A stretch of 43,282 bases of DNA from Ignavibacteriaceae bacterium (GCA_014860115.1 JACZKK010000195.1:1-43282), one strand, 5' to 3'. Counted from the first letter of the stretch, positions 25,401 to 33,515 are shown. Made by a program: numbers and translations. The notes: generated by a model not told the origin, from the sequence alone.

Positions 25401-27527
25401 TAACATTACGGAGCCGAAGTTGTCCATAAAGGAATTCATTTTCTCGATGTATGCTACCGGCGTGCTCTTCGTTTCATCAGATAATCCGAGTATTGTTAAA
25501 TCTGTTTGAGCCGATTCACTCCGAATAATTTCTGTGGGTGATTTTCTTTCAATTCCGTTATTAATAATTTTTATCTCGGCATCAATTCGGTATTGATCCA
25601 ATACCTGCTGTGTATTTTTATATATTTTATCAGGGCTTGCACCATCTTCAACGATGAATAAAATTCTAATGTGTGCTTCTTTCCAGCTTGAATTTGATTT
25701 AATGAACCGGAGTATTGTTAATGCGAATGAAAAATTATTTCCAAGACCTTTCCACCAGAGATCAATCGTTTTATATTCTCCAAATTCTTTTTCTTTATCG
25801 TAATCCAGAAAGATTACGTTGTAATCAAGCCTGTCTAAATCTTTTATAAGTTTTGCAAAATCTTCGGCGTGTTTTGAATCTCTTGCCCAACCCATTAAAA
25901 CAGTATTTGGTTCGATGCCTGTAAATCCATAGACTCTTGTAATTGCTTCAATACCTTTGAAAATATTTTTGCAAGTAAGACGTTTAGAGAAAATTCCTTT
26001 TTCTGGCAAATCAAGGTTTTCATCGTCATTACTTAACACACTTGAAAACAGCATTTCGGAATTTGGTTCTTCGACTAAATCAAAATTTGAAATTACTCCA
26101 AGCTTACCAGAAATGGCTTTGCTGATTTCCACGAGATGTGGTCTTTTCTGAAATCCACCGCTGAATAAAATAATATTTGGTCTCCAGTTTCTTACTGCAC
26201 GAATCCTTCCTCGCAGCTTAGTTAGACCAGTCCTGACCATTGAAGCCCAAATACCTTCCCATGTGTCCCCGGTTTCGAGTGTAAGTTCTTTTCTTTTCAA
26301 ATAGATGAATAAAGCTCCGAGTATTATAGTTGCACCAACCATTGCAATAAAATCAAGCTGTAGCATTACTATAAAGCACGCAGCAGATCCTATAAGACTT
26401 ACTATTCCAGGAACTTTAAATTCAGGATGGAAATCCGAGCTTGCCCATTTTTCAATTGCACAACTTAAGTTTAGGAATCCGTATGTAGTGATGAAGAACA
26501 TTGAAACAATTCTGGCGATAACATCCAGATCGCCAATTAGTATTCCTGCTTCAGCAATTACAAATGTGAGAAGAAGTGCATTACGCGGTTCATTTGATTC
26601 TCCGAATCCCTTACCAAAAAACTTTGGAGTAATTTTATCAACGGAAGTTGCCTGTAAAATTCTCGGTGCACCGAGTATGCTTCCGAGTGCTGATGAAAGC
26701 GTAGCACCCCAGATTCCTGCAATCACCAATTCAGGTATCCAGGAAATTTTCAGAAGAGCATTCGGATCGTTAACCAATAAATCTGAACTAACAGAAGTTG
26801 AAAAGAAAAATGCCAAAGCGATATAAACTACTAATCCAATTGCAATAGCTGCAATCGTACCGCCAGGTATTGATTTTTTAGGATCGCGAAGATCGCCTGA
26901 CATTGATACACCAGCTTCAAATCCTGTGACAGCTGGAAAAAATATTCCGAACAAAACTATAAACGGTGCAGCGGTTACGATTGGCGAAAACATAGTTTCG
27001 CTGGGGACAAAATCATGTTTCCCTAAAACAATTGAAATAAGTGACAGACCGATTGCGGTCATAATTATATATTGGGTTTTTATTGCAAGTGAAGTGCTGA
27101 TAAAAGTAATAATAGTTACAGCAATGAGAATAATTGTACCCGTCAACCTTATTGTATTCTTATCTACTGGAAAATTCCAATAGCTCAAAAAGCTTTCGGC
27201 AAAACCTATCAGGTATAAGCTTACGCTGAAAGACAATCCAACAAAAAGAGCTAAACCAAGTGTGCCACCAATCGGCAAACCCAAACTGCGAGAGATCATG
27301 AAATATGTTCCACCAGCTTTTACTTTTTTATCAGTAGCAATTGAAGAAACACTTAAACCGGTTGTAACAGAAATCAGGTGTGCAAGAAGAATTATTCCGA
27401 TAGTCATGTAAAGACCAGCCTGACCAGCAATCCAGGGAAGTCTTAAGTACATTATTACGCCGAGGATGGTTAAGATGGATGGAGTAAATACACCACCGAA
27501 GGTTCCGAACTTTTTTGATTTAGCCAT
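22401..27527 (-). CDS. cation-chloride-cotransporter-type permease fused to a P-loop ATPase
   Basis: A 1708-residue multidomain protein. Residues 1-415: APC-fold transporter with about 12 membrane segments; FGTFGGVFTPSILTILGVIM and FFPAVTGFEAGVSMSGDLRDP resemble SLC12/CCC transporters. Residues about 445-725: cytosolic CCC-like C-domain starting NWRPNIILFSGG, with DLWWKGLG and IRILFIVEDGA. Residues about 740-1330: long charged, coiled-coil-rich helical region. Residues about 1380-1600: P-loop ATPase with Walker A GERNSGKT (1416-1423), Walker B TIIINDLELWW (D1486) and a late SNGNVGIALNAW helix like those in ORC/STAND-type AAA proteins. Residues about 1620-1708: winged-helix-like tail. CCC proteins move Na/K with Cl; the ATPase part is not a known component of that family. 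The frame is intact across all domains, and the MscS-like gene is coupled to it. Confidence 0.85.
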   Translation of the reverse strand: MAKSKKFGTFGGVFTPSILTILGVIMYLRLPWIAGQAGLYMTIGIILLAHLISVTTGLSVSSIATDKKVKAGGTYFMISRSLGLPIGGTLGLALFVGLSFSVSLYLIGFAESFLSYWNFPVDKNTIRLTGTIILIAVTIITFISTSLAIKTQYIIMTAIGLSLISIVLGKHDFVPSETMFSPIVTAAPFIVLFGIFFPAVTGFEAGVSMSGDLRDPKKSIPGGTIAAIAIGLVVYIALAFFFSTSVSSDLLVNDPNALLKISWIPELVIAGIWGATLSSALGSILGAPRILQATSVDKITPKFFGKGFGESNEPRNALLLTFVIAEAGILIGDLDVIARIVSMFFITTYGFLNLSCAIEKWASSDFHPEFKVPGIVSLIGSAACFIVMLQLDFIAMVGATIILGALFIYLKRKELTLETGDTWEGIWASMVRTGLTKLRGRIRAVRNWRPNIILFSGGFQKRPHLVEISKAISGKLGVISNFDLVEEPNSEMLFSSVLSNDDENLDLPEKGIFSKRLTCKNIFKGIEAITRVYGFTGIEPNTVLMGWARDSKHAEDFAKLIKDLDRLDYNVIFLDYDKEKEFGEYKTIDLWWKGLGNNFSFALTILRFIKSNSSWKEAHIRILFIVEDGASPDKIYKNTQQVLDQYRIDAEIKIINNGIERKSPTEIIRSESAQTDLTILGLSDETKSTPVAYIEKMNSFMDNFGSVMLIHSSSFFEKIDIGISRIVETEKEISFAENKSLPALPVTRNEVIAGNWEKLDQEIIKITSSFCEDSINQVSEKHNELLSSLRNIAERQFDVMLRAVEETDKPRFTRLLNKSLNDLLFQINRISDEYRAELDESFENIFKDSIESFKTRLSDLIDRQSKDLVVHFYKEDLKAKENESLLVKIFKLRKKIRARFTKKPITIEIKYRQLLQYYLKNQSEVSSSEILNEYGLGTLSFFSESKSLIDSLNDSLDRLLNLNTKNEMSVSLIEKEQKDVLERFDKIENQLTALNRSLKNKLLNDWREHLSEMNELTEKPTVNFEIERKLKTIKSFRSKIEYLDGFSYIWNKNYKYFIENFSLTINSLWLKGRLKSIQSDISQNISTYLRDNYYTEIESLQADELKIKEGKINSFEFLTVTNPSAEISKQVEEDFEDARELYSDLPEKVEIPSAEFFIAAEERIFKEAEPSVVQYRRLAEHLIQTNFIESIQNKINDVGESLIDVSENVKDIVNLTNFSIGTLEDDLMDQNRKKQVLETSVMEFERKINKENQIILNLEIDIKEKIEKDFIFTAEPLSSYSILKASTELGQSIRHKEGRKVLSGLSEFSDKISKTFRIVIVNLIYGKSKGRLFARRQKTFEEKDISVIDPVLRLVNSISPNPAVYSLIPYYYKKLFSGTSRVSSDFRVGMNSEFASAATAIRNYKAGYFGGLLILGERNSGKTTLSRMIASKYFRTDRIFSLKSPGATSAQLNVFEQMLKKSTNIHGSIEEIITALPQNSTIIINDLELWWERSEKGFEVIDAIAKLIRDHSNKILFIVNCNIHSFRLMNTINKLDDLFISTIQCEPFDSEALKEIILLRHDSSGIKFKLGNKLDEELGEIKLAGLFDDYFNYSNGNVGIALNAWIANITKVESNTVTIKHPVVPDTSALHNLDDDWLIYISQILLHRRISTETLKQLMNVSDQKCDDMVKALLRSGIILEKSPGVYGINFFLEPYLTKLLKERMVII

Positions 27528-27657
27528 TAATATCTATATAAATGTTGGTTATAATTTAACGATTTTCATGGGTAAATGTTTGAATAGTTTATGTTATTCA
27601 TTTACTAAGTTTCACTAAAAGGGGATGTTTGATTAACTTCATCCTCAAAATTTAATT

Positions 27658-27692
27658 TTTCACGTTCTACATTTCACTTTTGACATCTGACA
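27658..27692. repeat. degenerate 7-bp periodic tract
   Basis: Five adjacent heptamers of related form: TTTCACG, TTCTACA, TTTCACT, TTTGACA, TCTGACA. The tract lies 32 bases upstream of the ferredoxin ATG. The period equals that of the repeats around the next gene, although the word differs. No inverted partner is found nearby. Confidence 0.5.
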
Positions 27693-27724
27693 CTAAATAC
27701 CGACAGGCAAAAACAGGCAAGCTA

Positions 27725-27916
27725 ATGATAGAAATTGTTCCGGATAAATGTGACTTCTGCGGTTGCTGTGTAGGCGTTTGTCCCGAAGATGCAATAGAAA
27801 TGAAAGAAGCTGAAATTTTTATAATCGATCCGCGATGTACTAATTGTGCAAAGTGTGTGTGGAGTTGCCCGATCGAAGTAATCAAGTTTAATAGAGAAGG
27901 AGTACTTTTGAAATGA
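27725..27916 (+). CDS. 2[4Fe-4S] ferredoxin
   Basis: A 63-residue electron carrier. Seen: two complete cluster motifs, CDFCGCCVGVCP and CTNCAKCVWSCP, in the classic bacterial ferredoxin arrangement. The ATG at 27725 starts MIEIVPDKC, the usual short N-terminus; the 15 upstream in-frame codons fall in a repeat tract and are not counted. It probably feeds electrons to the geranylgeranyl-reductase-type flavoprotein 510 bases downstream, with which such ferredoxins are often paired; a four-helix-bundle gene now lies between. The stop codon overlaps the first base of an inverted repeat. Confidence 0.92.
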   Translation: MIEIVPDKCDFCGCCVGVCPEDAIEMKEAEIFIIDPRCTNCAKCVWSCPIEVIKFNREGVLLK

Positions 27917-27939
27917 GTCCTCAGTCTGCATTCCACAGT
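27916..27939 (+). repeat. left inverted repeat of the four-helix-bundle cassette
   Basis: 24 bases starting AGTCCTCAGTCTGC. The reverse complement reads as heptamers ACTGTGG, AATGCAG, ACTGAGG, ACT and matches the right copy at 19 of 24 positions by hand count. Confidence 0.75.
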
Positions 27940-27964
27940 CTTCAATTTAAATTATATAAAATAA

Positions 27965-28327
27965 ATGAGCACGTTTAGAGATTTAAAAGTATATCAAAAA
28001 GCATTTAAACTTGCGATGGATATTTTCAAGTTAACTAAATCCTTTCCGGATGAGGAAAAGTTTGGTTTGATTTCGCAAATAAGAAGATCATCACGAAGTG
28101 TTTGTGCTTCGATCGCTGAAGCCTATAGAAAGAGAAAATATCCCGCTCATTTTATTTCTAAAACTACAGATGCAGATATGGAAAACTCAGAAACACAAGT
28201 TTGGTTAGATTTTTCGCTTAGCTGCAAATTTATCGATCGTGAGACTTATGATGATTTTGTGAAGCGATCCGAAGAAGTAGGTAAGATGTTAAACCATATG
28301 ATTGAAAATCCAGAGAAATATATATAA
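27965..28327 (+). CDS. four helix bundle protein (23S rRNA intervening-sequence type)
   Basis: A 120-residue all-helical protein of the S23/IVP family. Seen: FRDLKVYQKAFKLAMDIF at the N-terminus, the signature LISQIRRSSRSVCASIAEAYRK, and the C-terminal helix EEVGKMLNHMIE. Known: these proteins were first described within insertions in 23S rRNA genes and are scattered in Bacteroidota; related Avd proteins help retroelement-driven variation. The function here is unknown. Close inverted repeats on both sides mark it as a separate unit. No reverse transcriptase is in the window. Confidence 0.9.
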   Translation: MSTFRDLKVYQKAFKLAMDIFKLTKSFPDEEKFGLISQIRRSSRSVCASIAEAYRKRKYPAHFISKTTDADMENSETQVWLDFSLSCKFIDRETYDDFVKRSEEVGKMLNHMIENPEKYI

Positions 28328-28348
28328 ATGTTGAAAACGATTCTATTA

Positions 28349-28372
28349 ATTGCGGACTGCCAACTGAGGACT
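28349..28372 (+). repeat. right inverted repeat of the four-helix-bundle cassette
   Basis: 24 bases reading ATTGCGG, ACTGCCA, ACTGAGG, ACT; the heptad pattern continues to 28381 (CTG, ACTTC). It is inverted with respect to the copy at 27916-27939. Confidence 0.75.
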
Positions 28373-28425
28373 GCTGACTTCTTTATTAAAATAGTAAACT
28401 TAAGTAACACTGAAAGTCTGATAAA

Positions 28426-29592
28426 CTGAACAAAGAATATGACATAATAGTAGTTGGAGCGGGACCAGCAGGAAGTATGGCCGCACGTTTTGCTGCTGAA
28501 CAGGGTGTTTCTGTTTTAATGTTAGAGAAAGACAGAGATGTTGGATATCCCGTTCGTTGCGGTGAAGCAATAAGTAAAGTCGGAGTTGAAGAATTTATTC
28601 CCTCCGATGATAAATGGATTGCTGCAAAGATCAGTAAGTTTTCATTTAATGCACCAGACGGAACAGAGGTAATTCTTGATTTTGGAGAAGCCGGCTACGT
28701 ATTAGAGCGAAGAATATTTGATTACGAACTTGCCAGAACTGCTGCAGATGCCGGAACAGAAATACTAACCAGAGCTTATGTGAATGATTTACTGTTCGAT
28801 GCTGGAAGAGTTTGCGGTGTCAAGTATGAATACAATGGCGAACAAAAAGAAGTAAAAGCAAAAGTTGTAATTGCTGCCGATGGAGTTGAGTCGCGTGTTG
28901 GCAGATGGGCTAAATTGGAAACTCACATTGATTTTCGCGATATGGAAAGCGCTGTTCAGATTACTGCTGCAAATATTCCAGTGGATCAAAACACTCTATA
29001 TTTTTATTTCGGAGAAGCTGTTGCGCCAAATGGATATTTTTGGGTTTTTCCGAAGGGACATAACAAGGCAAATATTGGTTTAGGTGTAAGCGGATTAATC
29101 GGCAAGAAAAAATCTGCTCAGTCATTTCTTGATGACTTTATGAATAAGCATTATCCTAATGCACCGGTACTTACAAAAATTGCAGGCGGTGTTCCGTGTT
29201 CAATAACTTTGAAGAAAATATCAGCTCCGGGAATAATGCTGGTTGGTGATGCTGCCCGGCAAGTTAATCCTTTAAGTGGTGGAGGAATTGCTTCTGGAAT
29301 GATTGGCGGAAAAATTGCCGGAACGATTGCAGCCGAAGCAATAGAAATAAATAAGTTAGAACATATCTTAACTTACGACAAAGCCTGGGCAGACAGACTT
29401 GGCAAGCGTCACGAAACATTTAACAGAATCAAAGAAGGTATCTACAATTTTTCAGATGATAAGTTTAATAATATTGCACACTCCTTCAACAAAGTTCCTT
29501 ATGAAAAAAGAACTCTTGGCAGATTGTTTACAACAGCCTTAATTAATCAACCATCATTGCTTGTTGATATAGCAAAAGTTTTTGTGATTTAA
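28426..29592 (+). CDS. geranylgeranyl reductase family FAD-dependent oxidoreductase
   Basis: A 388-residue flavoprotein that saturates isoprenoid chains (quinones, lipids or pigments in various organisms). Seen: FAD dinucleotide-binding VVGAGPAGSMAA, VRCGEAIS, the GYFWVFPKG substrate-cavity motif, and the second FAD motif VGDAARQVNPLSGGGI. The first ATG (28477) falls inside the FAD-binding loop and cannot be the start. The open frame extends back to a stop at 28411 and holds no ATG, GTG or TTG before 28477; CTG at 28426 gives the expected short N-terminus (LNKEYDIIVVG), so I place the start there. Electrons probably come from the upstream ferredoxin. Confidence 0.85.
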   Translation: MNKEYDIIVVGAGPAGSMAARFAAEQGVSVLMLEKDRDVGYPVRCGEAISKVGVEEFIPSDDKWIAAKISKFSFNAPDGTEVILDFGEAGYVLERRIFDYELARTAADAGTEILTRAYVNDLLFDAGRVCGVKYEYNGEQKEVKAKVVIAADGVESRVGRWAKLETHIDFRDMESAVQITAANIPVDQNTLYFYFGEAVAPNGYFWVFPKGHNKANIGLGVSGLIGKKKSAQSFLDDFMNKHYPNAPVLTKIAGGVPCSITLKKISAPGIMLVGDAARQVNPLSGGGIASGMIGGKIAGTIAAEAIEINKLEHILTYDKAWADRLGKRHETFNRIKEGIYNFSDDKFNNIAHSFNKVPYEKRTLGRLFTTALINQPSLLVDIAKVFVI

Positions 29593-31868
29593 AACATCGC
29601 ACTGATTCCCACTGATGGAAGAATTCCAATCGTTTCATTAAACTCAGGTTCTTGTGTGCGCTGATTCCATCTGACACCAGTTATATTTTTCCGATTATAG
29701 ATATTCTGAATATCAACATAAGTTATCAGAGTCCAACCGCTGAAAAACCATCTTTTATCAACGCGAACATCAAGGCTGTGGTTTACTGGAAATCGAAATG
29801 TGTTAATCTGTGCAACACTTTGTGTTCCATCTGAATTATATGGAGTGTAAGGTTTTCCAGTTGAGTAGCGGAATTTGGTTGCGACTTCCCATTCTTCATT
29901 TATTTTATATCCGCCGCTTATATTGAAAATCCATGTCTGGTCATAACTGCCGATTCTTTCAACTTTGTCCAATGCAGTAAAGTTTGCTTCGCTGTATGTT
30001 AAACTCAGAATTCCATAGTAGGGTGTATCAGAAAGTTTTTTCTGAAGAGAAACTTCAAATCCTTTTGCCAAACCGGTTCCTTGCGAGTTTAACGGATCGA
30101 GACCGAACGAGGCAAAGTTTTCATCCGAGCCGGAAAAACCAGCACCTGTGTTTGCCATAATAAGATAGGTTCTTCGGAGACTTGTTGGATAATTAAAATA
30201 ATCTTTAACAAATCCTTCGACTCTGAATAATGCATCAGCAGAAAAATATTGATCAACTCCAAGTACATATTGATTTACACGGATGTTTTTTAATTCGAGA
30301 TTCATTTCATTGCCGACCAGCCAGATGTAAGATGGTGCCTGGTGATAAACCCCCGTACTGAATGTTAATGAAGTTAAATCTGTTAACCGGTACGAAGCAG
30401 AAAAACGAGGACTGAAAAATGTTTTCGTTTTTATCGGACTGAAATAATCTGCACGTACTCCGAGATTCAAATTGAGTTTATCAAATAACAAAAAACTTAA
30501 GTTAGTATATGCAGCAAGTTTGTTATAATTCTCATTTGCATTAATATCTGTGGTTGGAATACTGTCACCAAAAGTGCTAACAAATTCAGGAACAAAAATA
30601 TCGGTCTCAAAATCAATTAGCTTTGCAGAAAGACCAGCATTTAGCTCTGTAATTTTAGTTAGCTTGTACGTCAGATCAGCTTTGAGTGTATTTTCTTTTT
30701 CAAGTGAATTATTGATGAAAATCGGATTCAGCAAGGAATCATTTTGCTGAGTATTGTAATCAACATAATTCCTGTTCAAGGTTAAGTTGATGAAACCACT
30801 ATTAAACAGATGACGATAAGACAATCCTGTTGCATATTGTGTCTGATCACTTCCAAGTATTCTCGAGTTATCATAACGCTGATCTTCTGTATCATTAAAA
30901 TATTTTACGTTATCGAAAGCGGCTATCAAAAGAAACGAAATAGAGTTTCTATTATCGAGCTTCCAATCGTACTTGGCAAAACCATCATAGTATTCAGGAA
31001 CGAATGAAAAGTCAGCAGCTTTAAAGATAAAATCAAGGTAGCTTCTTCTTGCTGAAACTATAAATGTTGAGCTGCTCGTTACAGGTCCTTCAAGATCGAG
31101 TCCAAATTGTGTGGCGGAAATTGTTCCTTTACCGCCGATTTCATCTTTTCTTCCCTCGCGAAGATCAATGGTTAAGACAGAAGAAAGCTTATCTCCATTC
31201 AAAACAGAGAAACCGCCGGTTGAGAAAGTTGTTCCACTTACAAAATCAAGATTTACATAACTAAGTGGTCCACCCGTTGCACCTTGCGTTCCGAAGTGAT
31301 TAATATTCTGAACAGGAATTCCATCAATCAAATATAAATTTTCTGAGGGACCGCCGCCGCGAACGATTAGATCATTTCTTCCGGGATCTGCCTGTGCAAC
31401 GCCGGGCAAAACAGAAACAGCTCTTATCACATCTTCAAATCCACCGGCGCTTCTTCTTATTTCCTCATTACTGAAACTTTTGATGCTTCCAACTTCAATT
31501 GGATTTCTAAGGAAGTAATCACTTTGAACAACCACACCTTCAAGTTCAATGGCCGTAACTGTTAACTCAAAGTTAACTATTGCCGGCCTGCCGGGCATAA
31601 CACTTACATCAGTTTTCGTCACGCTGTTATATCCAATTACAGAAGCACGAACCTGGTAGACGTTAGGAGGAATGTTAATAATTGAGAACTCACCCTGAGC
31701 ATTTGTGGCCGCTCCTAAGTCCGTTCCAATAATAATTACATTTGCACCAATCAATGGTTCGTTGGTAAACTTGTCAATTACTTTGCCATAAACAGAACCT
31801 GCTGCATCCTGAGTATAAGCTGATAATTGAGCGAATAAAAGGAGAATCCCCAGATAAATGTATTTCAT
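29589..31868 (-). CDS. TonB-dependent receptor with carboxypeptidase-like N-terminal domain
   Basis: A 759-residue outer-membrane receptor. Seen: signal peptide (MKYIYLGILL..LSAYTQ), a CarboxypepD_reg-like beta domain (about 25-105; GSVYGKVIDKFTNEPLIGANVII), a plug domain (about 120-230; VSVLPGVAQADPGRNDLIVRGGGPSENLYLIDGIPV), and a long beta-barrel to the C-terminus. There is no SusD partner beside it, so it is not a typical polysaccharide locus; the substrate is unknown. The ATG at 31868 is chosen over an upstream TTG at 31877. It ends convergently on the flavoprotein gene with a 4-base overlap. Confidence 0.9.
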   Translation of the reverse strand: MKYIYLGILLLFAQLSAYTQDAAGSVYGKVIDKFTNEPLIGANVIIIGTDLGAATNAQGEFSIINIPPNVYQVRASVIGYNSVTKTDVSVMPGRPAIVNFELTVTAIELEGVVVQSDYFLRNPIEVGSIKSFSNEEIRRSAGGFEDVIRAVSVLPGVAQADPGRNDLIVRGGGPSENLYLIDGIPVQNINHFGTQGATGGPLSYVNLDFVSGTTFSTGGFSVLNGDKLSSVLTIDLREGRKDEIGGKGTISATQFGLDLEGPVTSSSTFIVSARRSYLDFIFKAADFSFVPEYYDGFAKYDWKLDNRNSISFLLIAAFDNVKYFNDTEDQRYDNSRILGSDQTQYATGLSYRHLFNSGFINLTLNRNYVDYNTQQNDSLLNPIFINNSLEKENTLKADLTYKLTKITELNAGLSAKLIDFETDIFVPEFVSTFGDSIPTTDINANENYNKLAAYTNLSFLLFDKLNLNLGVRADYFSPIKTKTFFSPRFSASYRLTDLTSLTFSTGVYHQAPSYIWLVGNEMNLELKNIRVNQYVLGVDQYFSADALFRVEGFVKDYFNYPTSLRRTYLIMANTGAGFSGSDENFASFGLDPLNSQGTGLAKGFEVSLQKKLSDTPYYGILSLTYSEANFTALDKVERIGSYDQTWIFNISGGYKINEEWEVATKFRYSTGKPYTPYNSDGTQSVAQINTFRFPVNHSLDVRVDKRWFFSGWTLITYVDIQNIYNRKNITGVRWNQRTQEPEFNETIGILPSVGISAMF

Positions 31869-31910
31869 AAAATTCAATCCAATCGAAAAAATTTATTTAA
31901 ACAACACTCA

Positions 31911-31918
31911 CAAACATA
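31911..31918 (-). promoter_or_regulatory. -7 element for the TonB receptor
   Basis: TATGTTTG on the minus strand, an exact TAnnTTTG match, about 43 bases upstream of the ATG. No clear -33 TTG at 19-20 bases. Confidence 0.4.
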
Positions 31919-32030
31919 TTAAAGTTCTGTAATCGAATGATATTTCTCTTATAAGTGGCAATTATTTTTTATAATTTATACCTGTATTTTTCTGAAGATA
32001 GTTCACCAGAGTTTAAACATTGAAAGTTAA

Positions 32031-33515
32031 ATGAAAGACCCTCTCAATTTTAGTATTGATGAAGCTGTAAACAGTTTTAGCGGAATCTGTTTCTGGCAGG
32101 AGGAAACGGAAATCGTTAACTCAGATATTCTATATTCAGAAAGTGTTTTGGGAGTTACAGGGTTCCTTGGCTCTGAAATTAAAGAGCTTAAAGACGGATG
32201 GTTATCCCTTGTAAGAAAAGAGGACAGAGCTTTTTATAAAAGGAAATTAGATGAGTTTGATAAAAAATCTGAAGAAAACATTCTTAAGTTTAAGTATAAA
32301 ATAATTAAGAAGGATGGAACGGTAATTTCAGTTTCTGAAAATATAACAGCAACCCGCGATTATAATGGAAAAGTAATAAAAAGATTCGGGCTAGTACTTG
32401 ATATCAGCGATTTTACCCTTGCACTTGAAAAACTCGCAAAGAAAAATGAAGAGCTTGAACAGCTTAATGTATCAAAAGATGATTTTATATCAATACTCTC
32501 CCACGACTTAAGAGCACCATTTACTAGTATTCTTGGTTTTGCAGAAATCCTTCTTAATGAAACATCGTTATCTGAAAAGGATAAAATGGAATACTTGAAA
32601 TACATTTACGACTCTTCCCATAATCAGCTGCAGCTCATCAATTATATGTTAGATTGGTCCCGGCTTCAAACTGGGAGATTAAAAATTGAACCACATAAGA
32701 TTCATGCACAAAGTCTTGTTTACAATTGTATATCATATCTGACTGGTGTAACTGTCAGGAAGAATATTACTGTTTCTGTAAATATCTCGGAAGCGTTATA
32801 TATTGAGGCAGATGAAAGGCTTGCAAATCAGGCTATCATTAGTCTATTGAGTAATGCCGTCAAATTTTCGAACGAAGACGATTCAGTGGAAGTAAGTGCA
32901 AATATTTACAACAACCAATTTGTTGAATTTATAGTAAAGGATAACGGTGTCGGTATTTCAGAAACAAACAGGGAAAAACTTTTTAACATAGGAAAACTTT
33001 TTACTACAGAGGGAACAAAAGGAGAAAAGGGCAGTGGACTGGGACTTGCAGTTACTAAACAGATAGTTGAAAAGCATGGAGGACAGATTTGGTTTTACTC
33101 AGTTGAAGGTAAAGGAAGTGAATTTCACTTTACAATTCCTGCTGCCACAATTACTTTGCTTCTTGTAATTGATGACAAAGAAGAATTGCGTTTACTGGAG
33201 TCCGATATAAAAAAACATTATCAAAACTTTGCTGTTCTGACTGCTGAAAACTCATTTGAAGCCCTTGGAATAATTTCTGCTAAGTTACCATCATTAATAA
33301 TTTTGGAACACAGCTTACCTCTGATGAACGGATTACAGTTTGTGAATATGGTTCGTAAAGAGAACAAAAATATATTAATTCCGTTTATAGCAATCATCGA
33401 TTCAGATTCTGAGACCACATTGAAATCTTATCAGGAAATAGGTGTTAGAACGATTAAACAAAGACCATTATTTACAGATCAGCTTAAAGAGAAAATTGAA
33501 TTAGTAATTTATTGA
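32031..33515 (+). CDS. PAS sensor hybrid histidine kinase with degenerate receiver
   Basis: A 494-residue cytoplasmic sensor kinase (no membrane segment seen). Domains: PAS about 15-130 (ending GLVLDISDF), short coiled linker, HisKA with phospho-acceptor H158 (ILSHDLRAP), HATPase about 250-370 with N box (SLLSNAVKFS), DNGVGIS and GSGLGLAV, then a receiver-like domain about 375-494. The receiver keeps the acidic pair (VIDDKEE), but the phosphorylation-site Asp is replaced by Glu426 (LIILEHSLP), so it should not be phosphorylated normally. No response regulator gene is adjacent, so the output partner is unknown. Confidence 0.9.
   Translation: MKDPLNFSIDEAVNSFSGICFWQEETEIVNSDILYSESVLGVTGFLGSEIKELKDGWLSLVRKEDRAFYKRKLDEFDKKSEENILKFKYKIIKKDGTVISVSENITATRDYNGKVIKRFGLVLDISDFTLALEKLAKKNEELEQLNVSKDDFISILSHDLRAPFTSILGFAEILLNETSLSEKDKMEYLKYIYDSSHNQLQLINYMLDWSRLQTGRLKIEPHKIHAQSLVYNCISYLTGVTVRKNITVSVNISEALYIEADERLANQAIISLLSNAVKFSNEDDSVEVSANIYNNQFVEFIVKDNGVGISETNREKLFNIGKLFTTEGTKGEKGSGLGLAVTKQIVEKHGGQIWFYSVEGKGSEFHFTIPAATITLLLVIDDKEELRLLESDIKKHYQNFAVLTAENSFEALGIISAKLPSLIILEHSLPLMNGLQFVNMVRKENKNILIPFIAIIDSDSETTLKSYQEIGVRTIKQRPLFTDQLKEKIELVIY

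Larger units (their letters stand above)
27916..28381 (+). mobile_element. putative four-helix-bundle gene cassette
   Basis: One ORF framed by inverted heptamer repeats and placed between a ferredoxin and its likely flavoprotein partner. No transposase is present. Mobility is inferred from the inverted repeats, the interrupted gene pair and the parallel cassette at 41.8 kb. Outer limits are taken from the repeats. Confidence 0.5.

Noticed and set aside
26305-26826. 173-codon plus-strand ORF opposite the permease region
   Set aside because: Shadow of the conserved transporter membrane helices on the minus strand; no recognisable protein.
27965-28327. Part of a diversity-generating retroelement (Avd-like)
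   Set aside because: No reverse transcriptase, template repeat or variable target gene in the window; the S23/IVP family fits better.
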